A stretch of DNA of 64,000 nucleotides, taken from assembly GCF_004365655.1 (NCBI RefSeq), contig NZ_SOEO01000001.1, forward strand, positions 62,001 through 126,000, written 5' to 3'. The position numbers were made by a program, and so were the translations under genes. This DNA comes from Epilithonimonas xixisoli. GTDB taxonomy: Bacteria; Bacteroidota; Bacteroidia; Flavobacteriales; Weeksellaceae. The notes beneath the pieces were generated by a model. It was not told the origin of the DNA. It made no database searches and saw only the letters and a list, made by a program, of their open reading frames with translations. This document shows, in pieces, positions 41,681 through 50,870 of the stretch (positions are counted from its first letter, which is position 1; every line of letters begins with the position of its first letter).

Positions 41681-43126
41681 TTAAATCGTAGATAATCTCA
41701 ATGTATTGGTTTTTCCACCATTGTGAACTGGCATAGCATTCAGGTTGATCACAAAATCACCTTGCTCTACAAATCCATAATTATGCGTCAACATATTCAC
41801 TTGGATTACAGTTTCGTCAGTCGATTTTTCCATATCATAATAATATGCTCTCACGCCCCAAAGAAGATTCAGCATCGTAATCACACGTTTGTTGTTACTG
41901 AAAACAATAATGTGAGAAGACGGTCTGTGAGCCGAGATTTGGAACGCTGTGTATCCAGAAGAAGTCAAAGTGACGATAGCTTCTGCACCAGTTGATTTCG
42001 CAACATCCACGGCAGAACGACAAATTTTATCTGTGATGAAACGCTCATCCACACAATTGATTTTTTCTTCGATTACGTGGTTTAGTTTTTCGTAAAGCGC
42101 AGTTTTCTCGATATTCTTTACAATTTTTGCCATATTTCTGATTACATCTACCGGATATTTTCCAACAGAAGTTTCTCCAGAAAGCATCACAGCGTCAGCA
42201 CCATCCAAAACGGAGTTCGCAACGTCATTCACTTCCGCTCTTGTAGGCGTCAAGCTCGTAATCATTGTCTCCATCATTTGAGTAGCAATGATAACAGGTT
42301 TTGCGTAAAGTCTCGCTTTATTCACCAAATTTTTCTGGATTACAGGCACTTGCTCCATTGGAACTTCCACACCTAGATCTCCTCTGGCAACCATCAGACA
42401 GTCACATTCCATCAAAATTTGATCGATGTTTTTTACACCTTCTGGTTTTTCAATCTTAGCGATGATTGGTGTTTTTTGTTTATTATTAGGATGTTTTGCC
42501 ATCAAATCTTTTAGATCGATGATATCTTGAGCGTGACGTACGAAAGACAAAGCAATCCAGTCAAACTCATTATCCAACATAAAGTTGGCATCCTCAATAT
42601 CTTTCTCTGTCAAAGCCGGAAGAGAAACCTCTGTGTTAGGAAGATTCACCCCTTTTTTAGAACTCAATGGTCCGCCTTGGATGGTTTTAGCTCTTACAGT
42701 GTCAACATTGTTCGTTTCAATAACTTCGAAAACAAGTTTTCCATCATCAATCAAAATTCTCTCACCAACTTTTACATCTTGAGGGAATTTTTCATAAGTC
42801 ATATAAACTTTTGTTGCATCGCCTTCCATTTTTTCATTGGTAAAAGTAAGAATGTCTCCAGGATTAAGGAAAGATCCTTCTTTTACAACACCAACTCTCA
42901 GTTTTGGACCTTGAAGATCTCCCAAAATTGATACAGAGTAGCCATATTCTTTGTTGATCTCACGGATGATGTTTACATTTTTCAGTACCAATTCATAGTC
43001 CGCGTGTGAGAAGTTTATTCTAAATACATCTACGCCAGCCTGGATCATTTGGATCATCGTTTCCTTGCTGGAAGAAGCTGGACCAAGCGTTGCAATTATT
43101 TTTGTTTTCTTAAGATTTTTATTCAT
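41681..43126 (-). CDS. pyk: Pyruvate kinase
   Basis: 481 residues. It makes pyruvate and ATP from phosphoenolpyruvate and ADP. Family motifs: TKIIATLGPASSSKETM (residues 8-24), RINFSHADYE, GPKLRVG, catalytic region PIIAKIEKPEGVKNID, MVARGDLGVEVPMEQVP, and the C-terminal allosteric domain (AEAIVTLTSSGYTA, PSSHIIVFSNN). Last gene of the acpP-fabF-rnc-IPExxxVDY-pyk cluster. Its start overlaps the preceding stop by 8 nt, so it is probably translationally coupled. Confidence 0.97.
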   Translation of the reverse strand: MNKNLKKTKIIATLGPASSSKETMIQMIQAGVDVFRINFSHADYELVLKNVNIIREINKEYGYSVSILGDLQGPKLRVGVVKEGSFLNPGDILTFTNEKMEGDATKVYMTYEKFPQDVKVGERILIDDGKLVFEVIETNNVDTVRAKTIQGGPLSSKKGVNLPNTEVSLPALTEKDIEDANFMLDNEFDWIALSFVRHAQDIIDLKDLMAKHPNNKQKTPIIAKIEKPEGVKNIDQILMECDCLMVARGDLGVEVPMEQVPVIQKNLVNKARLYAKPVIIATQMMETMITSLTPTRAEVNDVANSVLDGADAVMLSGETSVGKYPVDVIRNMAKIVKNIEKTALYEKLNHVIEEKINCVDERFITDKICRSAVDVAKSTGAEAIVTLTSSGYTAFQISAHRPSSHIIVFSNNKRVITMLNLLWGVRAYYYDMEKSTDETVIQVNMLTHNYGFVEQGDFVINLNAMPVHNGGKTNTLRLSTI

Positions 43127-43592
43127 AATATTGAATTAATTGATAAAGTTCCGTTTCAGAACTTAAAGAATATTCCTGAATTTGGAATACGAAATTTTCC
43201 GGAAGCAAAATTAATGAAAATTCCGCAAACATATCGGAATTACTTAGGATGTAATCCACATCTTGATGCAGATTTAGTAAAAATTTAATATTTGATTCAT
43301 CTGAAAAAAGCATGTGTTGCTCTTTTTTTTGCACAGACCGAATCGATTTGTTGGAAATAAAATTAAAACAGTTTTTTGAAGAACTGTCGTATGCCTGATA
43401 TCGGGAGAAATAATGGTCAAAATATTCCCCTTTGATTTGAACGTCCTGTACTCTGGTAAATTTGAAAATATTGATTTCATTGATGTTAAAAAACAATTCG
43501 TGCTCTGGGATTGGTTTCGCAAGCCTAATCAATCCTACATCGATCTCCGACAGATCTTCCTCTAGCTTAAGATATTGTTTTTTGATTTTCAA
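43119..43592 (-). CDS. IPExxxVDY family protein
   Basis: 157 residues. It carries the two signatures of this small Bacteroidota family, KPIPEHELFFNIN (IPE) near residue 28 and HQDVDYIL (VDY) near residue 109. The family function is unknown, and it regularly lies between rnc and pyk. Here it overlaps both: its start lies 26 nt inside rnc, and its stop lies 8 nt inside pyk. No signal peptide, membrane helix or catalytic motif is visible; probably cytoplasmic. Confidence 0.85.
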   Translation of the reverse strand: MKIKKQYLKLEEDLSEIDVGLIRLAKPIPEHELFFNINEINIFKFTRVQDVQIKGEYFDHYFSRYQAYDSSSKNCFNFISNKSIRSVQKKEQHMLFSDESNIKFLLNLHQDVDYILSNSDMFAEFSLILLPENFVFQIQEYSLSSETELYQLIQYYE

Positions 43593-44337
43593 TAATATTT
43601 TCCTTTTTACTTAGAACATAAAAAGCTCTTTGTGCAGCTTTTTCTTCGGCTTTCTTTTTGGATGTTTCTACCGCGTTGGCAATTTTATCTTGATGCAACC
43701 AAACATGACAACGGAAAACGGTAGCCTTGTTGGGCTGGATTTCTTCGCAAGTTTCATATTTGATAGGAATCTTTTTTTTCTGACTCCATTCCAAAAGAAG
43801 CCCTTTGTAACTGATGATTTTGTTTTCCAGCTTATTAATGGTGGATGGTGTAAGAATCCTGTCCAAAACAATTTTCTTGCAAAATTCATAATCAATATCC
43901 AGATAGATGGCGCCAATCAAAGCTTCTAAAAGATTTCCGGAGATGTTTTCGCTAAGAATAGTTTGGCTCGTATCTTCCTGCAAAAGACTACTCAATTTGA
44001 GGTCTTCACCCAGTTTGTTGAGGTTTTTCCTGTTCACAATTTTGGATTTCATCTGCGTAAGAAAACCCTCGTTTTCATTCGGGTAGGTTTGAAAAAGATG
44101 ACAAGAAATAATGGTTCCTAAAACAGAATCCCCTAAAAACTCAAGACGTTCGTAATTTTTTTTATTCGTACTTTTTGAAGAAGACTTTAATGAAAATGCT
44201 TCTTTAAAGATTTCCAAATTGTGGATGTTATATCCTACGATATTTGAAATGTTTTTGCGAAAAAGAATATCTTTTTCCGAAAGTTTTGGTGCTCTGTTTT
44301 TAGGAAGTAGTTTTGAAAAATAACTTTTCAACTCCAT
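43567..44337 (-). CDS. rnc: Ribonuclease III
   Basis: 256 residues. It cuts double-stranded RNA in rRNA processing and regulation. The catalytic signature is YERLEFLGDSVLGTIIS (about residues 65-81), with the second acidic site in LLEALIGAIYLDIDY (about 137-151). The C-terminal double-stranded-RNA-binding domain is about residues 172-245 (YKGLLLEWSQKKKIPIKYE, ETSKKKAEEKAAQRAFYVL). fabF is 9 nt upstream. The 3' end overlaps the next gene by 26 nt. Confidence 0.96.
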   Translation of the reverse strand: MELKSYFSKLLPKNRAPKLSEKDILFRKNISNIVGYNIHNLEIFKEAFSLKSSSKSTNKKNYERLEFLGDSVLGTIISCHLFQTYPNENEGFLTQMKSKIVNRKNLNKLGEDLKLSSLLQEDTSQTILSENISGNLLEALIGAIYLDIDYEFCKKIVLDRILTPSTINKLENKIISYKGLLLEWSQKKKIPIKYETCEEIQPNKATVFRCHVWLHQDKIANAVETSKKKAEEKAAQRAFYVLSKKENIIENQKTIS

Positions 44338-44346
44338 AAAAACAAA

Positions 44347-45594
44347 TTATATTTTTTTGAAAAGAACGCAAGCGTTGTGACCTCCAAAACCAAAAGTATT
44401 ACTCATAGCGATGTTAACTTCTTTTTCAACCGCAGTATTGAATGTAAAATTCAATCTTGGATCAATGTTTTCATCATCAGTAAAGTGGTTGATTGTTGGT
44501 GGAACAATACCGTGGATAATGGCGTGCAATGCAGCAATGGCCTCAATAACGCCGGCCGCTCCTAAAAGGTGACCTGTCATTGATTTTGTAGAATTGATCT
44601 GAATGTTGAAAGCGTGTTCTCCAAATAATTTTGCAATCGCGTTAGATTCTGCGATGTCTCCCAGTGGAGTAGATGTACCATGCATGTTGATATGGTCTAC
44701 TTCATCGGCAGTTACACCGGCATCTTCCAAGCAATTTTTCATTACCAGATAAGCACCAAGTCCTTCAGGGTGTGGAGCTGTCATGTGATGTGCATCAGCA
44801 CTCATTCCGCCACCAGCTAATTCTGCATAGATTGTTGCACCTCGTTTTTTTGCGTGTTCGTATTCTTCAAGGATGATGCATCCTGCGCCTTCGCCCAATA
44901 CAAATCCATCTCTGTCTTTGTCAAAAGGTCTTGAAGCCGTTTTTGGATCATCGTTTCTTGTAGAAAGTGCGTGCATTGCGTTGAAACCTCCCATTCCGCT
45001 CGCTGTAACAGCAGCTTCAGATCCTCCACAAACAATAACGTCCGCTTTGCCTAAGTTAATAAGCATTTTAGCATCAATCAAAGCATTGGCAGAAGAAGCA
45101 CAAGCAGAAACGGTTGTGTAATTAGGCCCGTGGAAACCATATTCAATTGAAATATTTCCTGGCGTAATGTCCGCAATCATTTTTGGAATAAAGAAAGGGT
45201 TGAATCTCGGAATACCTTTGGATTCTGCAAAACCTAAAACTTCTGTTTCAAAAGTTTCCAGTCCGCCGATTCCTGATCCCCAGATCACACCAACGCGATT
45301 TTTATCGACATTGTCTTCAATAAGTCGTCCGTGAGCGATAGCTTCTCTTGCGGCAATTTGACCGAACTGAGAATTTCTATCCATCTTTTTCGCCTCTTTT
45401 TTATCGAAATAATTAAGAGGGTCAAAGTTTTTCACCTCACTGGCGAACTTGGTTTTAAAATTAGTGGAATCAAAAAGAGTAATCGGGGCAGCGCCACTTG
45501 CTCCTATTTTAAGGCTTTCCCAGTATTCCTTTGCGTTATTTCCAATCGGTGTAATAGCGCCGAAGCCGGTTACAACTACTCTCTTTAATTCCAT
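44347..45594 (-). CDS. fabF: 3-oxoacyl-ACP synthase II
   Basis: 415 residues, thiolase-like condensing enzyme for fatty-acid elongation. The N-terminus is RVVVTGFGAITPIGN. The catalytic Cys is in TVSACASSANALIDA (about residue 165), and the two His in HINMHGTSTPLGD and KSMTGHLLGAAGVIEA. The C-terminus NTFGFGGHNACVLF completes the site. It directly follows acpP (24 nt), as in many bacteria. Confidence 0.97.
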   Translation of the reverse strand: MELKRVVVTGFGAITPIGNNAKEYWESLKIGASGAAPITLFDSTNFKTKFASEVKNFDPLNYFDKKEAKKMDRNSQFGQIAAREAIAHGRLIEDNVDKNRVGVIWGSGIGGLETFETEVLGFAESKGIPRFNPFFIPKMIADITPGNISIEYGFHGPNYTTVSACASSANALIDAKMLINLGKADVIVCGGSEAAVTASGMGGFNAMHALSTRNDDPKTASRPFDKDRDGFVLGEGAGCIILEEYEHAKKRGATIYAELAGGGMSADAHHMTAPHPEGLGAYLVMKNCLEDAGVTADEVDHINMHGTSTPLGDIAESNAIAKLFGEHAFNIQINSTKSMTGHLLGAAGVIEAIAALHAIIHGIVPPTINHFTDDENIDPRLNFTFNTAVEKEVNIAMSNTFGFGGHNACVLFKKI

Positions 45595-45618
45595 AAATTT
45601 TTTTGTCTTGAATAAATA

Positions 45619-45858
45619 TTATTTATTTACAACTTCTTCGATGTAAGCGATAGCGTGACCAACAGTTGTAATTTTCTCTGCTTGATCATCTGGAATCTGA
45701 ATGTTGAATTCTTTTTCGAATTCCATGATAAGTTCAACAGTATCCAAAGAATCAGCTCCCAAATCGTTTGTGAAGCTAGCTTCTGGAGTCACTTCTGTTT
45801 CTTCAACGTCAAGCTTATCAGCGATGATAGCTTTTACTCTTGATGCAATGTCTGACAT
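45619..45858 (-). CDS. acpP: Acyl carrier protein
   Basis: 79 residues, acidic four-helix protein. The phosphopantetheine Ser is in [20 protein letters not shown] (DSL motif, about residue 38). The N-terminus ([16 protein letters not shown]) and C-terminus ([13 protein letters not shown]) are typical. It starts the minus-strand cluster running through fabF, rnc and pyk. Confidence 0.97.
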   Translation of the reverse strand: MSDIASRVKAIIADKLDVEETEVTPEASFTNDLGADSLDTVELIMEFEKEFNIQIPDDQAEKITTVGHAIAYIEEVVNK

Positions 45859-45890
45859 AGTATTTTATTTTTAATTATGTTAATTTGGTG

Positions 45891-45919
45891 CAAATATATA
45901 AAAAATCAAATCATTTCAA
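45891..45919 (-). promoter_or_regulatory. Promoter of the acpP operon
   Basis: On the minus strand the -7 box TATATTTG (45891-45898) is preceded, 18 nt away, by TTG (45917-45919), matching the Bacteroidota -33/-7 layout. The box ends 32 nt before the acpP ATG. Confidence 0.6.
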
Positions 45920-46010
45920 TTTTTTTTTAGTTTTTTAGACACTTTCTAAATCTATCCTTTTTATAATCAAATCTTTAGATTTTGTCTCGGCAGACTATCT
46001 ATTTTTTGTT

Positions 46011-46018
46011 TATTTTTG
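46011..46018 (+). promoter_or_regulatory. -7 promoter box of folE
   Basis: TATTTTTG matches TAnnTTTG, 21 nt before the ATG at 46040. The in-frame TTG at 46016 is part of this box and so is not the start. Confidence 0.55.
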
Positions 46019-46039
46019 CTTCTTATTACCAATGATATT

Positions 46040-46705
46040 ATGGAACACATTCCTGACAATGATGATGATCTGTTTACAGGAAAAGATCACACGCCTCTCA
46101 GACCAGACGCTTTTGATCTGAATACTGACGAAAAAATTAAGAAGATAGAAGGGCTTTTTGGCGAGATTATGCAGACTTTAGGTCTTGATATGACTGATGA
46201 TTCCCTTAAAGATTCTCCGAAGCGTGTCGCGAAAATGTATGTAAAAGAAATTTTTGGAGGATTGCTTCCGGAAAATAAACCTGGGATTTCGACATTCAAA
46301 AATCAATATAAATATCGCCAGATGCTGGTGGAGAAGGATATTACGGTCTATTCGTTCTGCGAGCATCATTTTCTGCCAATCATCGGAAAAGCGCACGTGG
46401 CCTACATTTCCAGTGGGGAAGTGATTGGTTTGTCAAAGATCAATAGGATCGTAGATTATTACGCAAAACGTCCGCAAGTTCAGGAACGATTGACGATGCA
46501 GATTGTTGACGCTTTGAAAGAAGCTTTAGGAACAAATAATGTCGCGTGCATCATAGATGCAAAACACCTTTGCGTCAATTGTCGTGGGATAAAAGACACT
46601 ACAAGTTCAACGATTACTGCAGAATTGAGTGGGATTTTCCGAACCAATCCAATTACGAGGCAAGAGTTTCTGCATTATGTAGGAAGTCACGCTAAATTTG
46701 ATTAA
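46040..46705 (+). CDS. folE: GTP cyclohydrolase I
   Basis: 221 residues from the ATG at 46040 (MEHIPDNDDD). It makes 7,8-dihydroneopterin triphosphate, the first step to folate. The zinc/catalytic motif SFCEHHFLPIIGKAHVAYI has Cys and His ligands (about residues 108-126), and the second Cys is in HLCVNCRGIKD. GLSKINRIVDYYAKRPQVQE and SGIFRTNP are also diagnostic. Followed by a small membrane protein 2 nt later; both in folate metabolism with folA at 8069, but not clustered with it. Confidence 0.96.
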   Translation: MEHIPDNDDDLFTGKDHTPLRPDAFDLNTDEKIKKIEGLFGEIMQTLGLDMTDDSLKDSPKRVAKMYVKEIFGGLLPENKPGISTFKNQYKYRQMLVEKDITVYSFCEHHFLPIIGKAHVAYISSGEVIGLSKINRIVDYYAKRPQVQERLTMQIVDALKEALGTNNVACIIDAKHLCVNCRGIKDTTSSTITAELSGIFRTNPITRQEFLHYVGSHAKFD

Positions 46706-46707
46706 TA

Positions 46708-47112
46708 ATGGATAGGAAAAGATTTTTGATTGAAAGCTGGGATAGATTTCTAAAACCATTTCTCATAGCGGTTTTATTTATTTTCGTTATTTTAAATTTT
46801 GATCAAATATCTCAAATAGGCAAAGGTTTGTCTTTGCTGATTTTAATATTTATGATACTTACAATTATTGGTTTGATTTTCCAATTAATTGTATCAAGTG
46901 TTAGAAATAGCTTACCTGAGAGATTTGTTAAATCCGTAGATGTTTTATGTCAGAAATTAGTTTGGTTTTACCCTGTGTTGCTAACAATTTGTCTGGTTTT
47001 AGAATGGAATAATAAATCTTCAGTCGAAAAAGTTATCTTAACATTGCTTTTAATATTATTAATCTACGATACTTATTTTAAGAAAAAACATTTGAGAAAT
47101 GATAAAATATAA
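46708..47112 (+). CDS. Small membrane protein downstream of folE
   Basis: 134 residues; the ATG is 2 nt after the folE stop. About four hydrophobic segments (near 17-32, 41-64, 87-98 and 108-122), charged ends (MDRKRFLIESW; KKKHLRNDKI). No recognisable family. The tight spacing suggests co-transcription with folE, but nothing shows a folate role. Confidence 0.6.
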   Translation: MDRKRFLIESWDRFLKPFLIAVLFIFVILNFDQISQIGKGLSLLILIFMILTIIGLIFQLIVSSVRNSLPERFVKSVDVLCQKLVWFYPVLLTICLVLEWNNKSSVEKVILTLLLILLIYDTYFKKKHLRNDKI

Positions 47113-47215
47113 AAAACTGACGCATCAAATTTTCATCACAACAATTATCTGTTGCTGATTTTGCACGTCAAAAATCTAATCATTTATCAATTATAATTTA
47201 TCATTAATAAAAACA

Positions 47216-48697
47216 ATGCAACTAAAAATATACAACTCGCTTTCAGGCGAAAAAGAAGTTTTCAAACCAATCTTAGAAGGTAATATCGGGATGTACGTTT
47301 GTGGACCAACGGTTTACAGCAATGTGCATTTGGGGAATGTGAGAACTTTTTTGTCCTTCGATTTCATTTACAGAAGTCTAAAGTTTCTGGGTTATAAGGT
47401 TCGTTATGTCAGAAATATCACCGATGCAGGACATTTGACGGACGATGGCGATATCAATAACGACAGATTCATCAAGCAATCCAGATTAGAAAAACTGGAG
47501 CCGATGGAAATCGTACAAAAGTACACCGTCGATTTTCACGAGGTTTTGAAGAAGTTCAACTTGCTTCCGCCTACGATTGAGCCGACTGCAACGGGGCACA
47601 TCATCGAACAATTGGAACTTGCGAAAGATTTAATTGAAAAAGGTTTTGCTTATGAAAGCAACGGTTCTGTCTATTTTGATGTTTTGGAATACAATGCTAG
47701 AGGACTTAATTACGGAGAACTTTCCAGAAGAAATATTGAGGAATTATTCGCTAACACCAGAGATTTGGATGGACAATTTGAGAAGAAAAATCCACAAGAT
47801 TTTGCCCTTTGGAAAAAAGCATCGCCGGAACATATTATGAAGTGGCCATCGCCTTGGGGAGAAGGTTTCCCTGGTTGGCACCTAGAATGTACAGCGATGA
47901 GTACGAAATATTTGGGCGACCAATTCGATATTCACGGTGGCGGAATGGACTTGAAATTCCCGCACCACGAATGTGAAATCGCTCAAGGAAAAGCTTGCAA
48001 CGGCGTAGAACCTGTAAAATATTGGATGCACGCCAATATGCTGACAATGAACGGACAAAGAATGAGCAAATCAACTGGAAATTACATTCTTCCAATGGAA
48101 TTAATCACTGGAAATAATGATTTCTTTGAAAAAGCTTTTCATCCGAGTGTGTTGAGATTCTGCTTTTTGCAGGCGCATTACAGAAGTGTTTTGGATATTT
48201 CCAATGATGCAATGCTGGCGAGTGAAAAAGGCTTTAACAGATTGATGGAAGCTGTGAAAATAATTAATAATGAAGAATTAATAATTAATAATAATTTCGA
48301 ATCTCAAACTTCAAATTTCAAATATTCTGATTGGAAAGAAAAAGTTTTAGAAGCTTTGACTGATGATTTCAATAGTCCGATTTTGATTTCTCATTTGTTC
48401 GAAGCTGTGAAGTTTATTTCGGCTTCAAAATTGGGTAAAGAAAGTATTTCTACAGAAGATTATGAAGATTTAAAACTATTCTTAAACGCAATTGTTTTCG
48501 AAGTTTTAGGATTGGAAACGATTGAAGAATCCAATAATGATAAACTTGACCAGACTTTACAGGTTTTAATTGATTTGAGAAATCAAGCTAGAAAATCTAA
48601 AAATTGGGACTTGTCTGACCAAATCCGTGACCAACTTCTTGAAAAAGGAATTGAGTTGAAAGACGGACGAGACGGAACAACTTACGTTTTGAATTAA
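47216..48697 (+). CDS. cysS: Cysteinyl-tRNA synthetase
   Basis: 493 residues. The class I signature 1 is [16 protein letters not shown] (HIGH replaced by HLGN, about residues 30-45). The zinc site uses Cys29, and Cys/His in WHLECTAMS and HHECEIAQ. The KMSKS-like motif is [10 protein letters not shown] (about 283-292). The DALR-type anticodon-binding region and C-terminal part follow ([20 protein letters not shown]). Between them, residues about 349-371 are an in-frame low-complexity segment (see findings). Transcribed alone, with a terminator at 48720. Confidence 0.96.
   Translation: MQLKIYNSLSGEKEVFKPILEGNIGMYVCGPTVYSNVHLGNVRTFLSFDFIYRSLKFLGYKVRYVRNITDAGHLTDDGDINNDRFIKQSRLEKLEPMEIVQKYTVDFHEVLKKFNLLPPTIEPTATGHIIEQLELAKDLIEKGFAYESNGSVYFDVLEYNARGLNYGELSRRNIEELFANTRDLDGQFEKKNPQDFALWKKASPEHIMKWPSPWGEGFPGWHLECTAMSTKYLGDQFDIHGGGMDLKFPHHECEIAQGKACNGVEPVKYWMHANMLTMNGQRMSKSTGNYILPMELITGNNDFFEKAFHPSVLRFCFLQAHYRSVLDISNDAMLASEKGFNRLMEAVKIINNEELIINNNFESQTSNFKYSDWKEKVLEALTDDFNSPILISHLFEAVKFISASKLGKESISTEDYEDLKLFLNAIVFEVLGLETIEESNNDKLDQTLQVLIDLRNQARKSKNWDLSDQIRDQLLEKGIELKDGRDGTTYVLN
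48260..48325 (+). repeat. AT-rich low-complexity repeat translated inside cysS
   Basis: Two near copies of the unit AATAATTAATAA.GAA appear, then CTCAAACTTCAAATTTCAAA-type tracts. They encode [12 protein letters not shown] and [10 protein letters not shown]. Similar AT-rich motifs occur in the gaps just before parB, cysS and other genes. Confidence 0.55.
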
Positions 48698-48719
48698 TTT
48701 ATTAAAATAATAAATATTT

Positions 48720-48750
48720 AAACCTTTCGTAAAAATCGAAAGGTTTTTTT
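48720..48750 (+). terminator. Terminator after cysS
   Basis: AAACCTTTCG (48720-48729) / CGAAAGGTTT (48737-48746), then T to 48750. Confidence 0.85.
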
Positions 48751-48815
48751 GTGGATATGATTGTTGTGTTTCAAAAATACTTAACTTAGTGTCAATAATT
48801 AAAAATACTTAGACT

Positions 48816-49967
48816 ATGAAAAAATCTCTATCCACTTTAATTTTATTGTTTGTCGGAGCAAGTTCTTTTGCGCAACAAGATATTTTTGCACTCACAGGAA
48901 AAGAATCTGCGAACATTATTTTCCAAGATTTCCGCGTATTAGATTCCAAAAAAGGCATCACCGAAAATATTCTTTTGTCTGGCAACGACCAACCCAAAGT
49001 TTATTCCAGCAAATTAAATAAGGAAATCTCTGAAGATAAAAAGTCCTTCGCCAACGCACAAGCAAGTCAAATCGCAACTTTGGCTGTAGATGGAAACGGA
49101 AAGTTGTTTTATATGCCGATGTATTCTCCCAATATTTACGTTTTGGATTCGAAGACCAAGGAAATTACTTTATTGGAAAATAAACTTTCCAATCCAACTG
49201 CTTGCGATGCAGGTTCTCAGTTTTCCAGAATGACAATAGGGAATGACGGCAATATTTATACGCTTTCAAATTCCGGTTCACAACTTTTGAAAATTTCTAG
49301 TAAAAACGGAAAATATACAGTTGAAGATTTGGGAATTGTGACAGATGATTCCGGAAACGGAGACAATCAGCTGAGCAAAATGCAAACTGGGTTCGGAGGC
49401 GATATGATTGCGGATGATAACAACAATTTCTACATTTTTTCAGCGAAGGGAAATGTCTTCAAATTTAATATTAATGAGATGAAGGCGAAATTCCTTGGCA
49501 AAATGAAAGGTCTTCCGGAAAGTTTTTCCACCAACGGTGTTGCAGTTAATGGCGAAGGAAAAATAATTTTGGCAAGCGCAAAAGGTGGCGTTTTACATAC
49601 CTTGAAATTAGAAACTCTGCAAGCGGAACCAATGACTGCGAACATCAATATGCCAATCTATGATTTGGGAAGTCCTTACGTTTTAAGAAGCAACAAGCAA
49701 TTGATTAATATTGATAAAAACGACATCTATCCTACAAAAGTTTCCGAAGGTTTTGTGAATGTAAAACTTGCAAAGTCTCAGAAAGGAAATGCTAATATCA
49801 AAGTTTATAATGCTTCCGGGAATTTGGTTTCCAATCAAACTATTACTAATATTTCCAATTCTGAAAACAGAATCGAATTAGGAAAATTAGTTTCCGGCGT
49901 TTATCTTGTAAATGTAGAATCTGAAAATGGAAAAACGATTATTTCTAAGAAGATTATTGTGAAGTAG
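48816..49967 (+). CDS. Secreted protein with beta-propeller-like domain and T9SS type A sorting domain
   Basis: 383 residues with signal peptide MKKSLSTLILLFVGASSFAQ. Residues about 60-300 have repeated short beta blades (LAVDGNGKLFYMPMY, IYVLDSKTKEITLLEN, IGNDGNIYTLSNSGSQLLKI, AVNGEGKIILASAKGGVLHT), as in a beta-propeller. The last 75 residues match a T9SS type A domain (NIKVYNASGNLVSN, ELGKLVSGVYLVNVE, TIISKKIIVK). Unknown partner. Ends with a terminator. Confidence 0.8.
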   Translation: MKKSLSTLILLFVGASSFAQQDIFALTGKESANIIFQDFRVLDSKKGITENILLSGNDQPKVYSSKLNKEISEDKKSFANAQASQIATLAVDGNGKLFYMPMYSPNIYVLDSKTKEITLLENKLSNPTACDAGSQFSRMTIGNDGNIYTLSNSGSQLLKISSKNGKYTVEDLGIVTDDSGNGDNQLSKMQTGFGGDMIADDNNNFYIFSAKGNVFKFNINEMKAKFLGKMKGLPESFSTNGVAVNGEGKIILASAKGGVLHTLKLETLQAEPMTANINMPIYDLGSPYVLRSNKQLINIDKNDIYPTKVSEGFVNVKLAKSQKGNANIKVYNASGNLVSNQTITNISNSENRIELGKLVSGVYLVNVESENGKTIISKKIIVK

Positions 49968-49992
49968 TTCAATTTTAATCTTAATTATTTAC

Positions 49993-50027
49993 AAATACGG
50001 TTAACGAAAGTTAAACCGTATTTTTTT
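49993..50027 (+). terminator. Terminator after the beta-propeller-like gene
   Basis: AAATACGGTT and AACCGTATTT arms (one bulged base near the loop), T tract to 50027. Confidence 0.8.
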
Positions 50028-50042
50028 GTTTCAATAAAAAAC

Positions 50043-50050
50043 TATTTTTG
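50043..50050 (+). promoter_or_regulatory. -7 promoter box
   Basis: TATTTTTG matches TAnnTTTG, directly after the terminator and 17 nt before the TTG start at 50068. Confidence 0.5.
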
Positions 50051-50067
50051 AGGAAAATTAAGACCAT

Positions 50068-50799
50068 TTGAAGAAATTTCTATTCCTTTATTTTCTTTTG
50101 ATTTCCATATCAATCTATTCTCAGACGCTTTCCGGAATTGTGGTGACGGATGATTCTGCGCGTCTTCCAAAGACTTTGGTTGTCAATATGAGTTCCGACC
50201 AAAAGGTTTGGAGCAATGAGCTCGGTGAGTTTTCCATCAATGCAAAACCTGGCGACGAAATCAGATTTGTGAAAGAAAACTACGAACGTGAGAAAGTTAT
50301 TGTCAGCAACAATCTAAATATAACAGTTCGATTGTCCAAAATCCCGATGGAAATTGAAGAAGTCAAGATTGAAAATAAAAGAGTCGCAGAAGCAAAAAAA
50401 GAAGAACTCAGAAAATCTATCGGGTTGCCAAAAGGACCGGAAAAACCGCGCGAAAAACCGGCAGAAGCAGTTAATGATATTTTGATGCCGTTAATTGGAA
50501 TACCACCAACAATTAAAATTCAAGCAATTTATGATGTCCTTAGTGGAAAATCCAGAAGATTGAAAAGACTTTATAAATATGAAGATTTGCAGGAAGGACT
50601 GGCTTGGATTAGGAACAACGTAGATTTGGAATATTTTTCTGATGCTGGAATCGCGCCCGAAAGATTTAATGATTTTCTAATATTTTCTTTGCGAGACGAG
50701 AAAGTTTTGATGTATATGAAAGCCAAAAACCTAGGCGGAATTACCATTTCTCTCGATAATAATATTAAGGACTACTTGGAAAGAATTGCACAAAAATGA
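50068..50799 (+). CDS. Exported protein with carboxypeptidase-regulatory-like domain (paralog of 4757-5554)
   Basis: 243 residues. The start codon is TTG at 50068: it gives the signal peptide (M)KKFLFLYFLLISISIYSQ in the right place after a -7 box, and no ATG serves this role. Residues 20-100 form the CarboxypepD_reg-like fold (LSGIVVTDDSARLPKTLVVN, ELGEFSINAKPGDEIRFV). A Lys/Glu-rich helical region follows (KRVAEAKKEELRKSIGLP), then IYDVLSGKSRRLKRLYKYEDL. The paralog at 4757-5554 shares this layout. No function is known; periplasmic. Confidence 0.72.
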   Translation: MKKFLFLYFLLISISIYSQTLSGIVVTDDSARLPKTLVVNMSSDQKVWSNELGEFSINAKPGDEIRFVKENYEREKVIVSNNLNITVRLSKIPMEIEEVKIENKRVAEAKKEELRKSIGLPKGPEKPREKPAEAVNDILMPLIGIPPTIKIQAIYDVLSGKSRRLKRLYKYEDLQEGLAWIRNNVDLEYFSDAGIAPERFNDFLIFSLRDEKVLMYMKAKNLGGITISLDNNIKDYLERIAQK

Positions 50800-50870
50800 T
50801 TTTTTCACAAGAATATTATTTATAATTCAATAAATCATTAAATTGCATCAATATTAATAGACCTTAATAA

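Noticed and set aside
45859-46039. Riboswitch upstream of folE
   Set aside because: The space between the -7 box and the start is only about 20 nt, too short for any aptamer, and no paired structure was seen.
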